A stretch of DNA of 45,358 nucleotides from an uncultured Pseudomonadota bacterium. Its GTDB lineage: Bacteria > Pseudomonadota > Gammaproteobacteria > Steroidobacterales > Steroidobacteraceae. The first letter of the stretch is position 1; each line of letters opens with the position of its first letter. This document shows, piece after piece, positions 1-8,665 of this stretch. Where the stretch lies: contig CAIYLH010000128.1 in NCBI GenBank assembly GCA_903927005.1, positions 1 through 45,358 of the forward strand. Direction: 5' to 3'. The position numbers and the translations under genes are program-made. The notes beneath the pieces were generated by a model. It had not been told where the DNA came from and did not search any database. It saw only the letters and a list, made by a program, of their open reading frames with translations.

Positions 1-1
1 C

Positions 2-118
2 GGCAACGTCGCGAAAGGCATCCTTAGCCGCGAGGGGGTGTCCCTCGTCCGTGCACGGGAACGAGTCATCGCCACGGCACGCGCGGGCAAGCCGGACACC
101 TCGTCCGCGCAAGGCTAA
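2..118 (+). CDS. Possible 3' end of a CDS cut by the left edge
   Basis: An open frame enters from the left edge and ends at TAA 116-118, giving about 38 codons. Most third positions are G or C, like the confirmed genes of the window, and this is the main support. The peptide ends in a basic, Arg-rich stretch (LVRARERVIATARAGK) that I do not recognise. Frame 3 is also open here, so chance cannot be excluded. Nothing can be said about function. Confidence 0.4.
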   Translation, partial: GNVAKGILSREGVSLVRARERVIATARAGKPDTSSAQG

Positions 119-214
119 GGAAAGCGAGTGTCGGGGCGGCGGCATGAGCACCAGCGACCGCGTGCAACCGGGCAGGCCGGGCACCCTTAAGCAGCCCCTA
201 AAGCCAATTAAAGA

Positions 215-243
215 TTTACCTTAGGTGAAAAACTTAACATAAT
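215..243 (+). promoter_or_regulatory. Candidate sigma70-like promoter upstream of the diguanylate cyclase
   Basis: TTTACC (215-220) and CATAAT (238-243) are separated by 17 bp. They lie in a conspicuously AT-rich patch (about 205-250) within GC-rich DNA, 40-70 bp before the first plausible start codons of the GGDEF gene. The -35 matches the consensus at 4 of 6 positions and the -10 at 5 of 6. This is a motif match only. Confidence 0.35.
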
Positions 244-308
244 GATAGATAGGGACGACCGAACAGGGACTCGCTCGGTGAGTGTCGGCGCCAGGGAAAT
301 TAAGGAAC

Positions 309-1412
309 ATGGCCCAGCCACGCACCGCCAACGCCATTGCCGTCGACACCGCCGCCGACGATCGGGAGTGGCTCGACCAACTCGGCAACGAGCTGGTTAC
401 CGATGCCCTCGGAGCACGCGAGCCGCTCGAATCGCTGCAGCGAGTGACCCGTGCACTGCATCGGCATTTCCGGCTCGTGGTCTGCGGCTTGTTCCTCGTA
501 GACGAAACAGGTTCCCTGCAGCACGACACCCACGTCGGCCCAACGGTGATGGCGTACAAGGTCGGGCAGCGCTGGACGTACCAGCACAGCATCGTCGCGC
601 GCTGTCATCGAACAGGCGAGCCGCAGTTTGTTCCGAATGTCCTGTCGGATGAGGATTACATCCGCACGGATGCAGCCGTACGCACCGAGTTTGTGATCCC
701 GCTGCGCTTCCATGGCGAAACGCTAGGCGTCCTCAATCTCGAGGCGAGTAATGCACGCACCTTCAGCGCACCCGTGCGAGCCCGCCTGCTGAAACTCGCA
801 GATCGCATCGCCGGCGTGATCCATCTGGCCGTCATCGGCCACCGCCTGAACAAAACGACCCAGGAACTGGCGGCCGCAAACCGCCGCCTGACTGCTACCG
901 CGCGCAAACTGCGCCGACTCGCCACGCGCGACGCGCTAACCAGAATCCCCAACCGCCGCCAGTTCGAAGAATCCGTCACGCAGGCGCTCGCACGCCAGCG
1001 ACGCACCGGCGAGGACGTCTCGCTGATGCTGATCGACGTCGATCGGTTCAAGGAATTTAACGACAAATACGGGCACCACCGCGGGGATCGGGTACTGGCG
1101 CGCGTGGCGCGTGCGTTGAAGACTGCGCTGCGGCGGGAAACTGACTTCGTCGCTCGCTATGGCGGCGAGGAATTCGCCGCGATTGTGAACTGCGACGCGT
1201 CCGGCGCCACCGTGCTGGCCGACCGCCTCTGCGCCGCAGTCCGTCAGGTTGCCATCAAGCATGAGCGTAGCGCGCTCGGATTCGTGACGATCAGCGTCGG
1301 GGTCGCCGGGGCAGGCCCGCGTGCGACGCGCGATTCGCTCGTGCAGCGCGCCGATCGTGCGCTCTACCTCGCCAAGCGCGGTGGTCGTAACTGCTCGCGG
1401 GTCAGCATTTAG
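309..1412 (+). CDS. GAF-GGDEF diguanylate cyclase
   Basis: Predicted cytoplasmic enzyme making cyclic di-GMP from two GTP. The 367-residue protein has an N-terminal GAF-type sensory region (about residues 35-178), a helical linker (about 180-208) and a GGDEF domain (about 209-364). The active-site loop reads GGEEF (285-289), a functional variant. An RxxD inhibitory site (276-279) lies five residues upstream, so product inhibition is expected. No transmembrane segment or signal peptide is visible, so the GAF ligand should be cytoplasmic. The ATG at 309 is used; an in-frame GTG at 282 would add nine residues. It stands alone upstream of the agmatine operon on the same strand, about 190 bp away. 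A regulatory link to that operon is not shown by the sequence. Confidence 0.9.
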   Translation: MAQPRTANAIAVDTAADDREWLDQLGNELVTDALGAREPLESLQRVTRALHRHFRLVVCGLFLVDETGSLQHDTHVGPTVMAYKVGQRWTYQHSIVARCHRTGEPQFVPNVLSDEDYIRTDAAVRTEFVIPLRFHGETLGVLNLEASNARTFSAPVRARLLKLADRIAGVIHLAVIGHRLNKTTQELAAANRRLTATARKLRRLATRDALTRIPNRRQFEESVTQALARQRRTGEDVSLMLIDVDRFKEFNDKYGHHRGDRVLARVARALKTALRRETDFVARYGGEEFAAIVNCDASGATVLADRLCAAVRQVAIKHERSALGFVTISVGVAGAGPRATRDSLVQRADRALYLAKRGGRNCSRVSI

Positions 1413-1604
1413 ATCTGCGGCAGCAGGAGCGACCGATCGGCGGCCTCTTCCGCGCCAAGGCTCAGGCGTACCGTCGCAACAGCGATGGCTAGGGCGCGAT
1501 TACGACCGCTGAAACGCCATCGCCTGCTCAGCGGCAAAGAATCGTTTTCCTTTTGCCTCGCGCGGTGCTCGAATGGCGTGGCCTGCCCAGATGAGGAGCC
1601 TTAC

Positions 1605-2654
1605 GTGACCGACCCGAGCACCAGCGGTTTGCGACTGCCGGCGGAATTCGAACGCCATGCCGCGACCTGGATGGCCTGGCCTTGCCGTGAGGAGATCTGG
1701 GCCGACCAGATGGAGGCCGTGCGCGACGACTACGCCCGCCTCGCGCGGACCATTGCGCGATTCGAGCCGTTACGCATGGTGGCCAGAGCCGAGCATGCCG
1801 CCGATGCACGCCGTCGCTGTGGGGCCGGCATCGAGGTCGTCGAGATCGCGATTGACGACTCCTGGACCCGCGACTCCGGTCCGATCTTTCTGATCGACGA
1901 CGCCGGCGGCCGGGTCGCCGCCTCGTTCCGATTCACCGCCTGGGGACACAAGTACCATCCCTACGCGGACGACGCCGCACTCGCCGGCCGGATTGCAGGC
2001 CAACTTGAAATTCCGGTGATCGCCTCCGTCCTCGCCCTCGAAGGTGGCGCCATCATCAGCGACGGCGAGGGGACGCTGGTCACGACCGAAAGCTGTCTGC
2101 TGCACCCGAACCGAAATCCCGGCCTGTCGCGTGCAGAAATCGACGCCGAGTTACGCCGCGTCCTCAAGGTTGAAAAGGTCGTCTGGCTGCCCGGCGATCC
2201 CACCGAACTGGAAACCAACGGCCACGTCGACGGACTGTTCACGTACTGCGCCCCCGCCCGCGGGCTGCTTGAGCGAATCGACGATCCCTCGGACCCCCGC
2301 CATGCCATCCTCGCCGAGAATCGCCGCGCACTGGAGCTGGCAACCGACGCCCGCGGCCGCCGGATCGAGTTCGCCACGATCGGCGAGGCTCCGCACTCGA
2401 CGACGGTAGGCGAACGCTACTGCCGTTCATACGTCAACTTCTACATCGTCAACGGTGCAGTCATTGCGCCAGCCTATGGCATTGCGATGGATGAACAGAT
2501 CGCCGCAACCCTTGCACAAGCCTTCCCGGAGCGTGAGATAGTCATGCTGCCGATCGGCGCGATCGCAGTCGGCGGCGGCGGCTTTCACTGCATCACGCAG
2601 CAGGAACCTGCCCCGGCTTTCCGTGGCATCGCACGAGCATCGAGCGCAACATGA
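1605..2654 (+). CDS. aguA: Agmatine deiminase
   Basis: Hydrolyses agmatine to N-carbamoylputrescine and ammonia, the first step of the agmatine-to-putrescine route. The 349-residue protein belongs to the Porphyromonas-type peptidyl-arginine deiminase fold family. Catalytic residues are visible: Asp90 in WTRDSGP, His207 and Asp209 in NGHVDG, and the nucleophile Cys329 in GGGGFHCITQQ. The start is the GTG at 1605, preceded by GAGGAG (1593-1598) at 6 bp. A longer in-frame extension to 1485 has no such site, and its sequence does not look like this family. The stop overlaps the aguB start (ATGA), indicating translational coupling. It is the first gene of a six-gene aguAB-potFGHI operon. Confidence 0.96.
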   Translation: MTDPSTSGLRLPAEFERHAATWMAWPCREEIWADQMEAVRDDYARLARTIARFEPLRMVARAEHAADARRRCGAGIEVVEIAIDDSWTRDSGPIFLIDDAGGRVAASFRFTAWGHKYHPYADDAALAGRIAGQLEIPVIASVLALEGGAIISDGEGTLVTTESCLLHPNRNPGLSRAEIDAELRRVLKVEKVVWLPGDPTELETNGHVDGLFTYCAPARGLLERIDDPSDPRHAILAENRRALELATDARGRRIEFATIGEAPHSTTVGERYCRSYVNFYIVNGAVIAPAYGIAMDEQIAATLAQAFPEREIVMLPIGAIAVGGGGFHCITQQEPAPAFRGIARASSAT

Positions 2655-3538
2655 GAAACGTCACCTTTGCCGCTGTCCAGTTCGCCTGCAGCTGGGACAA
2701 GGACGACACGGTCGCCCGCGCGGAACGGCTGGTGCGCAGCGCCGCCAGCCGCGGTGCGAACGTGATTCTGGTGCAGGAGCTATTCGAAACGCCGTACTTC
2801 TGCGCTGTAGAGAAGCGCGAGTACTACGATCTCGCCCGCCCACTGGATGGACACCCGACGATCGAGCGCTTCCAGAGTGTCGCCGCCGAATTGGGCGTCG
2901 TGATCCCGGTCTCGGTCTACGAACGCGCCGGCAACGCCCTGTTCAACTCGGTCGTCGTCGTCGACGCCGACGGCCGGATCGCCGGCCACTACAGAAAGAG
3001 CCACATCCCGCAGTTCCCCGGTTATGAAGAGAAGTATTACTTTTCACCCGGCGACACCGGCTTTCGGCCGATTCAGACGCGCTTCGGCGCACTGGGAATC
3101 GCAATCTGCTGGGACCAATGGTTTCCGGAAGCGGCGCGTGCGCTGGTGCTCGCCGGCGCCGAATACCTGTTGTATCCAACCGCGATCGGCAGCGAGCCGG
3201 CCGATGCCGGCATGGATTCGATGGAGCACTGGCGCATGGTGATGCGCGGCCATGCCGCGGCGAATATGGTGCCGGTAATCGCGTCAAACCGCATCGGCTC
3301 GGAAACCACCGACGGCGTCACGGTCGACTTCTACGGCTCGTCGTTCATTGCAGGCCCAACCGGCGCGCTGGTGGCCGAGGCTGATCGCAGCACTGAGACG
3401 GTGCTGACTGCGACGTTCGACCTCGATGCGGTACGTGACTTTCGCCTGCAGTGGGGCTGCTTCCGGGACCGACGGCCCGATCTGTATGGGGCATTGTCGA
3501 CGCTCGATGGGCGTACTCGGGCAGGGCAGGGACTCTAG
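2651..3538 (+). CDS. aguB: N-carbamoylputrescine amidohydrolase
   Basis: Nitrilase-superfamily enzyme that converts N-carbamoylputrescine to putrescine, CO2 and ammonia, completing agmatine breakdown begun by AguA. The protein is 295 residues, the normal family length. The Glu-Lys-Cys triad is present: Glu43 (VQELFETPYF), Lys116 (HYRKSHIP) and Cys153 (ICWDQWFPE). Residues around the pocket, including the PGYEEKYYF segment, match carbamoylputrescine amidases rather than generic nitrilases. It overlaps aguA by 4 bp and is followed 5 bp later by the binding-protein gene of a polyamine importer. Import and two-step conversion of agmatine therefore appear to be co-transcribed. Confidence 0.96.
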   Translation: MRNVTFAAVQFACSWDKDDTVARAERLVRSAASRGANVILVQELFETPYFCAVEKREYYDLARPLDGHPTIERFQSVAAELGVVIPVSVYERAGNALFNSVVVVDADGRIAGHYRKSHIPQFPGYEEKYYFSPGDTGFRPIQTRFGALGIAICWDQWFPEAARALVLAGAEYLLYPTAIGSEPADAGMDSMEHWRMVMRGHAAANMVPVIASNRIGSETTDGVTVDFYGSSFIAGPTGALVAEADRSTETVLTATFDLDAVRDFRLQWGCFRDRRPDLYGALSTLDGRTRAGQGL

Positions 3539-3543
3539 CGCGC

Positions 3544-4665
3544 GTGTCTGCGCCCCGATCCTGCCGCTGCCGACACCGACTCGTCGCCACGCTTGCTGCG
3601 ACGTTTGCGCTCGTCGCGGGGCAGGCCAACGCGGGACCAGACCAGAAAGTGCTGAACGTCTACTCCTGGGCGGAGTATTTCCCGGCCCCAATGCTGCGAC
3701 GCTTTGAGTCCGAGACCGGCATCCACGTCAACTACACCGTCATGGACTCCAATGACGTCATGGAAACGACGCTATCCGCTGGCCATTCGGGCTTTGACCT
3801 GGTCACCGTCAACGCCTCTCCGCATCTCGCCCGCGAGATCCCGAAGCATCTCTGGCAGCCGCTCGACAAGAGCCGCATTCGCACGATCGGTAACGCTGAT
3901 CCCTCGATCATGCGTACGCTGCAACGCGTAGACCCGGGCAATCGGTACGCCATTCCGTGGATGTGGGGAACGGTCGGCGTCATGGTCAATCCCGACAAGA
4001 TCCGCGCCGCCTCCAGCGAGCCGTCGCGGGCCATCGACAAGGTCTTCAAGCCGGAGGTGATTGCTCGTTACCAGGACTGTGGTGTGACGATACTCGACTC
4101 CTGGGTGGACGTACTGCCAGCGCTGTCAGCATGGCTTGGCCACAAGGACATTGCGGCCGACCCCGCCTCGCTGCGCGAGCTGGCCGCGGCATTCAACGCA
4201 ATACGCCCGTACCTGCGGCGGATCAGCACCTCTGGCTACTACCAGCAACTGGGCGAGGGAGAAAGCTGCGTGGCATTGGGCTACTCGGGCGATGCGATGA
4301 TCGCCCGACGGCTCGCCGCGGACGCGGCCAACGGCGTGCGGATCGAATACGCCTTCCCTGAGACACAGGTTGGCGTCTACGTCGACAGCTTCGCGATTCC
4401 AGCCGACGCCCCGCACCCAGCCAACGCCCATGCGTTCATTGAGTTCGCGATGCGCCCGGAGATCTCGGCCGAAGTCGCCGCCTACATCGGCTTCGCAACA
4501 GGCAATGCAGCGGCAATCCCCTTGCTGCCTGCCGAAGTGCGCAACAATGCCGGCATCTATCCACCTGCGGAGGTGCGCGAGCGCTTCTCGCTGGGGCGCG
4601 CCTTCACGCCGACCGAAGAGCGAGCGCTCGGAAAAGCCTGGCTGCGAATGAAGAGCGGGCACTAG
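3544..4665 (+). CDS. potF: PotF-type periplasmic polyamine-binding protein
   Basis: Solute-binding protein of a polyamine ABC importer, 373 residues, in the PotD/PotF/SpuD family. The start is taken as GTG 3544, just after the aguB stop. It gives a signal peptide with a basic N-terminus, a hydrophobic core (LVATLAATFALVAG) and an ANA cleavage site. The mature protein opens with the family hallmark VLNVYSWAEYFP. From memory of the E. coli PotF pocket, the two amine-binding Asp residues are kept (YSGD and VDSFAIPADA), the pocket Trp of the GWAGD motif is Tyr (GYSGD), and the Asp after the first Trp is Glu (SWAEY). The ligand may therefore differ from plain putrescine; agmatine is suggested by the aguAB neighbours. 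The symbol denotes family only. Confidence 0.9.
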   Translation: MSAPRSCRCRHRLVATLAATFALVAGQANAGPDQKVLNVYSWAEYFPAPMLRRFESETGIHVNYTVMDSNDVMETTLSAGHSGFDLVTVNASPHLAREIPKHLWQPLDKSRIRTIGNADPSIMRTLQRVDPGNRYAIPWMWGTVGVMVNPDKIRAASSEPSRAIDKVFKPEVIARYQDCGVTILDSWVDVLPALSAWLGHKDIAADPASLRELAAAFNAIRPYLRRISTSGYYQQLGEGESCVALGYSGDAMIARRLAADAANGVRIEYAFPETQVGVYVDSFAIPADAPHPANAHAFIEFAMRPEISAEVAAYIGFATGNAAAIPLLPAEVRNNAGIYPPAEVRERFSLGRAFTPTEERALGKAWLRMKSGH

Positions 4666-4679
4666 GGGAGAGCGCAGCG

Positions 4680-5780
4680 GTGACAACGGCACAAACCACG
4701 ACCGCAGCGGTCAGCATCCGCGAGGTTTCGAAGGCCTTCGACGGCACTGCGGTCCTGAACTCGGTGTCGCTTGAGATCCGTGCAGGGGAGTTTCTCGCTC
4801 TGCTCGGCGGCTCCGGCTGCGGCAAGACGACCCTGCTGCGCATCATCGCGGGGCTCGAGACTCCGGATCAGGGCAGCCTCTGTATAGGCGGCAAAGAGCT
4901 GACTCTGGCGCCGCCATACGAGCGGCCGGTCAACATGATGTTCCAGAGCTACGCACTGTTCCCGCACCTGTCGGTCACGGAAAACATCGCCTACGGGCTG
5001 CGGGCCGCAGGCATGCCTGCCAACGTCCGCAATACGCTGGTCAGCTGGGCGCTTAAGCTCGTCCATCTCAGTGCACTCGGGCATCGCCGACCCGCACAGC
5101 TGTCAGGCGGCCAGCGCCAACGCGTCGCACTTGCGCGTTGCCTGGTCAAAAAGCCCGACGTACTGCTGCTCGATGAGCCGATGGCAGCGCTCGACCGAAA
5201 CCTGCGCGAAGACATGCAACGGGAGCTGGTACGAATCCAGCGCGAGGTCGGGACGACGTTCGTACTGGTCACGCACGACCAGGACGAAGCGATGTCGATG
5301 GCTGATCGCATCGCGGTCATGGAGCAGGGGAAAATCATCCAGTGCGGCTCGCCGGCCGAGATCTACGCGCGACCGGAATCGCGGTTCGTCGCGCGTTTCC
5401 TCGGGCGGGTGAACCTGTTTGAGGGTCTCTATGCCATAGATGCAGCGGGGCGCGCCGGCATCACGACCGCCGAGGGCCGCGTCCTGCACGTCGCAGGCGC
5501 CGCCGGCATGGATCACGGCAGCGCGTGCACAGGCGCGGTGCGGCCCGAGCGCATGGTGCTCGGCAGCGAACCGACCGGCTGTGCGACGGACTTCGTAGGG
5601 ACGGTGGAAGATCTGGCGTATTTTGGCGACATCACCCGGGTCATCGTTCGCATCGACAATGCGACCCGAATAGAGGCGACGCAGGTCAACCGGACAGGGG
5701 AACGCGCGACATGGCTCGCGCGCGGCTCATCGGTGCACATCGGCTGCGAGCCCGCCGACGTCGTCGTACTCCTCGCATGA
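4680..5780 (+). CDS. potG: Polyamine ABC transporter ATP-binding protein (PotA/PotG type)
   Basis: ATPase subunit of the importer formed with the preceding binding protein and the two following permeases. The protein is 366 residues. It has a Walker A GGSGCGKTT (43-51), a Q-loop in MMFQSYALFPH, the ABC signature LSGGQ (141-145), Walker B VLLLDEP (161-167) and an H-loop in VTHDQDEA. A C-terminal TOBE-type regulatory domain (about 280-366) is typical of the spermidine/putrescine class. The GTG start at 4680 is supported by AGGGGAG ending about 9 bp upstream. Its stop overlaps the next ATG (ATGA), so translation is coupled. The cytoplasmic ATPase probably works as a homodimer under the two permeases. 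Confidence 0.93.
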   Translation: MTTAQTTTAAVSIREVSKAFDGTAVLNSVSLEIRAGEFLALLGGSGCGKTTLLRIIAGLETPDQGSLCIGGKELTLAPPYERPVNMMFQSYALFPHLSVTENIAYGLRAAGMPANVRNTLVSWALKLVHLSALGHRRPAQLSGGQRQRVALARCLVKKPDVLLLDEPMAALDRNLREDMQRELVRIQREVGTTFVLVTHDQDEAMSMADRIAVMEQGKIIQCGSPAEIYARPESRFVARFLGRVNLFEGLYAIDAAGRAGITTAEGRVLHVAGAAGMDHGSACTGAVRPERMVLGSEPTGCATDFVGTVEDLAYFGDITRVIVRIDNATRIEATQVNRTGERATWLARGSSVHIGCEPADVVVLLA

Positions 5781-6664
5781 ACGCGAACCGCCCACCGCTT
5801 GGGGCACTGGTAACGCTCAGCTGGCTGGTCGTTTTCGTTGCAGTGCCGGTTGCGCTGGTACTCATGCTTGCGTTCGGAGAAACCGCCGATCGCATCCCAC
5901 CTATAGCACCACTGCTTGAGCACTCCCACGGCCACCTGGTCGCGCACCTGACCGGCAACCATCTGGGCGAGGTGCTGCGTGACCCGCTTTATCAGCTGGC
6001 CTTTGCAAATGCCCTGCGCAACGCCGTAGAAACCACTGTCCTGTGCGCGCTCATCGGCTTCCCGATCGCCTACGCGATAGCGCTGGCGCCCGAGCGCCGA
6101 CGGCGCGTCTACCTGCTGCTTGCGATCCTGCCGTTCTGGACCTCGTTCCTGATGCGTACCTACGCCTGGATCGGTCTACTGCGCGACTCTGGGCCGCTGA
6201 ACCAACTGCTGCTTGCAATGGGCATAGTCGACCGACCGGTACACATCCTCTACTCACCGGCAGCGGTGCTACTGGTGATGGTGTACTCGTACCTGCCGTT
6301 CTTCATCCTGCCGATGTACGCGGTCCTCGAGAAACTGCCGCGCGACCTGCTCGAGGCAGCCTCGGACCTTGGCGCGCGGCCAGCGTACGTATTCCGCACG
6401 GTGACGCTACCGTTGTCACTCCCTGGCTTGCTGGCAGGTTCACTGCTGGTATTCGTACCGGCGCTCGGTGAATACATCATCCCAGACCTGGTCGGGAACT
6501 CCGATACGATCATGCTCGGCGGGGTGTTATGGACAGAATTCTTCGAGAACCGTGACTGGCCGACCGCGGCGGCATTAGCGGCTGTTGCGTCAACCCTGCT
6601 GATCGTACCGACGCTGATCGTGCGGCAGAGAATGGCTCAGGCCCGGGCGGGGGTCAGCGCATGA
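5777..6664 (+). CDS. potH: Polyamine ABC transporter permease (PotB/PotH type)
   Basis: First inner-membrane permease of the importer, 295 residues with about six hydrophobic segments. The first is near residues 9-32 (LVTLSWLVVFVAVPVALVLM). The EAA loop that contacts the ATPase is clear: LLEAASDLGARPAYVF, followed by LPLSLPGLLAGSLLVF. The ATG at 5777 overlaps the stop of the ATPase gene by 4 bp. Upstream in-frame codons overlap that gene out of frame and are not needed. Its own end overlaps the second permease by 4 bp. Assignment to PotB/PotH rather than PotC/PotI follows from gene order and length. Confidence 0.93.
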   Translation: MNANRPPLGALVTLSWLVVFVAVPVALVLMLAFGETADRIPPIAPLLEHSHGHLVAHLTGNHLGEVLRDPLYQLAFANALRNAVETTVLCALIGFPIAYAIALAPERRRRVYLLLAILPFWTSFLMRTYAWIGLLRDSGPLNQLLLAMGIVDRPVHILYSPAAVLLVMVYSYLPFFILPMYAVLEKLPRDLLEAASDLGARPAYVFRTVTLPLSLPGLLAGSLLVFVPALGEYIIPDLVGNSDTIMLGGVLWTEFFENRDWPTAAALAAVASTLLIVPTLIVRQRMAQARAGVSA

Positions 6665-7482
6665 GGCGAGCCCGCCCGGCATACTGGCGAATCGTCTCGC
6701 TCTACGCGGGCCTCGCGTTCCTGTACGTGCCGATCGCGTGGGTCATTGCGTACTCCTTCAGTGGCGCAACCACCGCCGGCGTCTGGCGGGGCTTCTCGCT
6801 GAAATGGTATGCCGCCCTGGCCGACAACGACGCGCTACGCCTGGCGACAATGCGCTCGCTGCTCCTGGCCGCGCTTGCCGCAACGCTTGCAACAGCGCTT
6901 GGCCTCGCGGCTGGCTACGCCTTATCCCGCCACAGCCACTTTCGGGGGCGCGGCTCGCTGGGCAGCCTGCTCGCGATCCCGCTGTTCGTGCCTGAGATCC
7001 TGATTGGGTTTTCGTTTCTGATGCTGTTCGTCGCAATCGAGAGCGTGACGGGCCTTGCTGTAGGAAAGGGGCTGCTACCGCTGGTGGTCGGCCACGCCAC
7101 ACTCGGTATGCCAGTGGTCGCATCCGTCGTGATGGCACGACTCGCCGGGCTGGACCGCTCCTACGAGGAGGCGGCGATGGACCTCGGCGCCAGGCCCCTG
7201 CGAGTATTTCTGACCGTCACGCTGCCGCTGATGGCGCCGGCGCTGGCGTCCGGCTGGCTGCTCTCGTTCACGCTGTCATTCGACGATGTGATCACTTCGA
7301 GCTTCGTGGCAGGGCCTGCGTTCGCGACGCTGCCGATGTACATCTACTCGTCAATTCGCGTCGGTGTGAGCCCTGTGATCAACGTGCTGGGCACCTTGAT
7401 CATCGGCGGCGTCGCGACGCTGGTCACCCTTGCCATGCTGGCGTCGCGCGACGCCGCGGGACCGGCGCGAGGTCGGCTCTAA
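6661..7482 (+). CDS. potI: Polyamine ABC transporter permease (PotC/PotI type)
   Basis: Second inner-membrane permease, 273 residues with six predicted membrane segments. The cytoplasmic EAA loop reads YEEAAMDLGARPLRVFLTVTLP. The FDDVITSSFVAG segment near the C-terminal end is characteristic of the PotC/PotI group. It is the last gene of the aguAB-potFGHI operon, overlapping the preceding permease gene by 4 bp. The convergent acyl-CoA dehydrogenase gene ends 43 bp downstream, and I see no clear hairpin terminator in that gap. Confidence 0.93.
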   Translation: MRRARPAYWRIVSLYAGLAFLYVPIAWVIAYSFSGATTAGVWRGFSLKWYAALADNDALRLATMRSLLLAALAATLATALGLAAGYALSRHSHFRGRGSLGSLLAIPLFVPEILIGFSFLMLFVAIESVTGLAVGKGLLPLVVGHATLGMPVVASVVMARLAGLDRSYEEAAMDLGARPLRVFLTVTLPLMAPALASGWLLSFTLSFDDVITSSFVAGPAFATLPMYIYSSIRVGVSPVINVLGTLIIGGVATLVTLAMLASRDAAGPARGRL

Positions 7483-7525
7483 ACGCGTTAAGCGGCGCAC
7501 CCGGCGACCATCGAGCTCTGGTCTG

Positions 7526-8665
7526 TCAACTGCGGCCGAGCAACTCCCGGCCGATAATGATCCGCTGCACGTCGGATGTTCCCTCATAGATCTGACACAC
7601 CCGCACATCGCGGTATATCTTCTCGACCGGATAGTCCCGCACGTAACCATAGCCGCCGAGCACCTGAATCGCCGCAGACGCGACTTTTTCAGCGGCCTCG
7701 GAGGCGAACAGTTTCGCCATGCAGGCTTCTTTCAGGCACGGCCGCCCAGCTTCCTTGAGCGCGGCCGCCGACAACACGAATTCGCGCGCCGCCGCCACCT
7801 GAGTCGCCATGTCTGCAAGGCGGAACAGCACCGCTTGATGCCCGGTCAGGGGCTGCCCGAAAGCCTGCCGCTCCTGCGCGTAGCGCATCGCATAGCTGAG
7901 CGCCGCCTCCGCCATGCCCACGCTCTGGGCGGCGATGCCGATTCGCCCGATCTCAAGGTTCGCAAGCGCAATCCGGTAGCCGTCGCCCTCGGCGCCAATC
8001 CGTAGGGCGTCCTCTACGAAGACCTCGTCGTAGGCCAGCTGCGCGGTATCGGAGGCCTGTTGGCCGAGCTTGTGCTCGACGCCCGCGACCCGGAACCCCG
8101 CCGCATCGGTAGGCACCAGAAAGGCACTGATGCCGCGCTTGCCGGCAGCCGGGTCGGTCACCGCGAAGGTAATCACGGTCTTGGCGATGCGCCCGGAGGT
8201 GATGAATTGCTTAACGCCGTTGAGCCGGTAGCCGCCCTCGACTCGCCTGGCGGTCATTCGCAGGTTCGCCGCGTCCGAGCCTGCCTGCGGCTCGGTCAGG
8301 GCAAACGCGCCAATCTGTTCGCCAGTCGCGAGCGGGCGGAGGAAGCGGGCCTGCTGGGCGGGTGTGCCACTGACCACCAGAATTGCGCATACCGGCGCAT
8401 TGTTGACGCTCATGACGGTCGACACGGCACCGTCGCCGGCGGCAATCTCCATCAGTGCGATGGCGTAGGAGACGTAGTCGAGGCCAGCACCACCGAGCTC
8501 CTCAGGCACCGTCATGCCGAGGAAACCGAGCGCGCCCATCTCGCGGAACACGTCCTCAGGAATGGCGGCGTCTGACTCCCATTGGCGCGAGTTGGGCGCC
8601 AATCGGTTGAGAGCGAAGTCACGCGCGGTGTCACGCACAAGCTCCTGAGTTTCATTGAGAATCAT
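7526..8665 (-). CDS. Acyl-CoA dehydrogenase (short/medium or branched chain)
   Basis: FAD enzyme that forms trans-2-enoyl-CoA from acyl-CoA and passes electrons to ETF. The 380-residue protein has the usual N-terminal helical, middle beta and C-terminal helical domains. Family signatures are FALTEPQAGSDAA (121-133) and LGGYGYVRDYPVEK (336-349). The catalytic base Glu361 is at the classical position (IYEGTSDVQR). This separates it from the isovaleryl-CoA dehydrogenase at 28834-30015. The ATG at 8665 has GGAG 9 bp upstream; an in-frame ATG at 8704 would add 13 residues but has a weaker ribosome site. It is divergent from the acyl-CoA synthetase at 9110, with which it may share a pathway. The exact chain-length preference cannot be read from the sequence. 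Confidence 0.92.
   Translation of the reverse strand: MILNETQELVRDTARDFALNRLAPNSRQWESDAAIPEDVFREMGALGFLGMTVPEELGGAGLDYVSYAIALMEIAAGDGAVSTVMSVNNAPVCAILVVSGTPAQQARFLRPLATGEQIGAFALTEPQAGSDAANLRMTARRVEGGYRLNGVKQFITSGRIAKTVITFAVTDPAAGKRGISAFLVPTDAAGFRVAGVEHKLGQQASDTAQLAYDEVFVEDALRIGAEGDGYRIALANLEIGRIGIAAQSVGMAEAALSYAMRYAQERQAFGQPLTGHQAVLFRLADMATQVAAAREFVLSAAALKEAGRPCLKEACMAKLFASEAAEKVASAAIQVLGGYGYVRDYPVEKIYRDVRVCQIYEGTSDVQRIIIGRELLGRS

Noticed and set aside
60-105. Cobalamin riboswitch in the left-edge segment
   Set aside because: Short matches to GCCAC and GCAAGCC-like boxes are present, but their spacing is far too compact and the next gene is unrelated to B12.
1485-1604. N-terminal extension of agmatine deiminase from 1485
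   Set aside because: The 40 extra residues resemble no part of the family, and GTG 1605 has a strong GAGGAG site.
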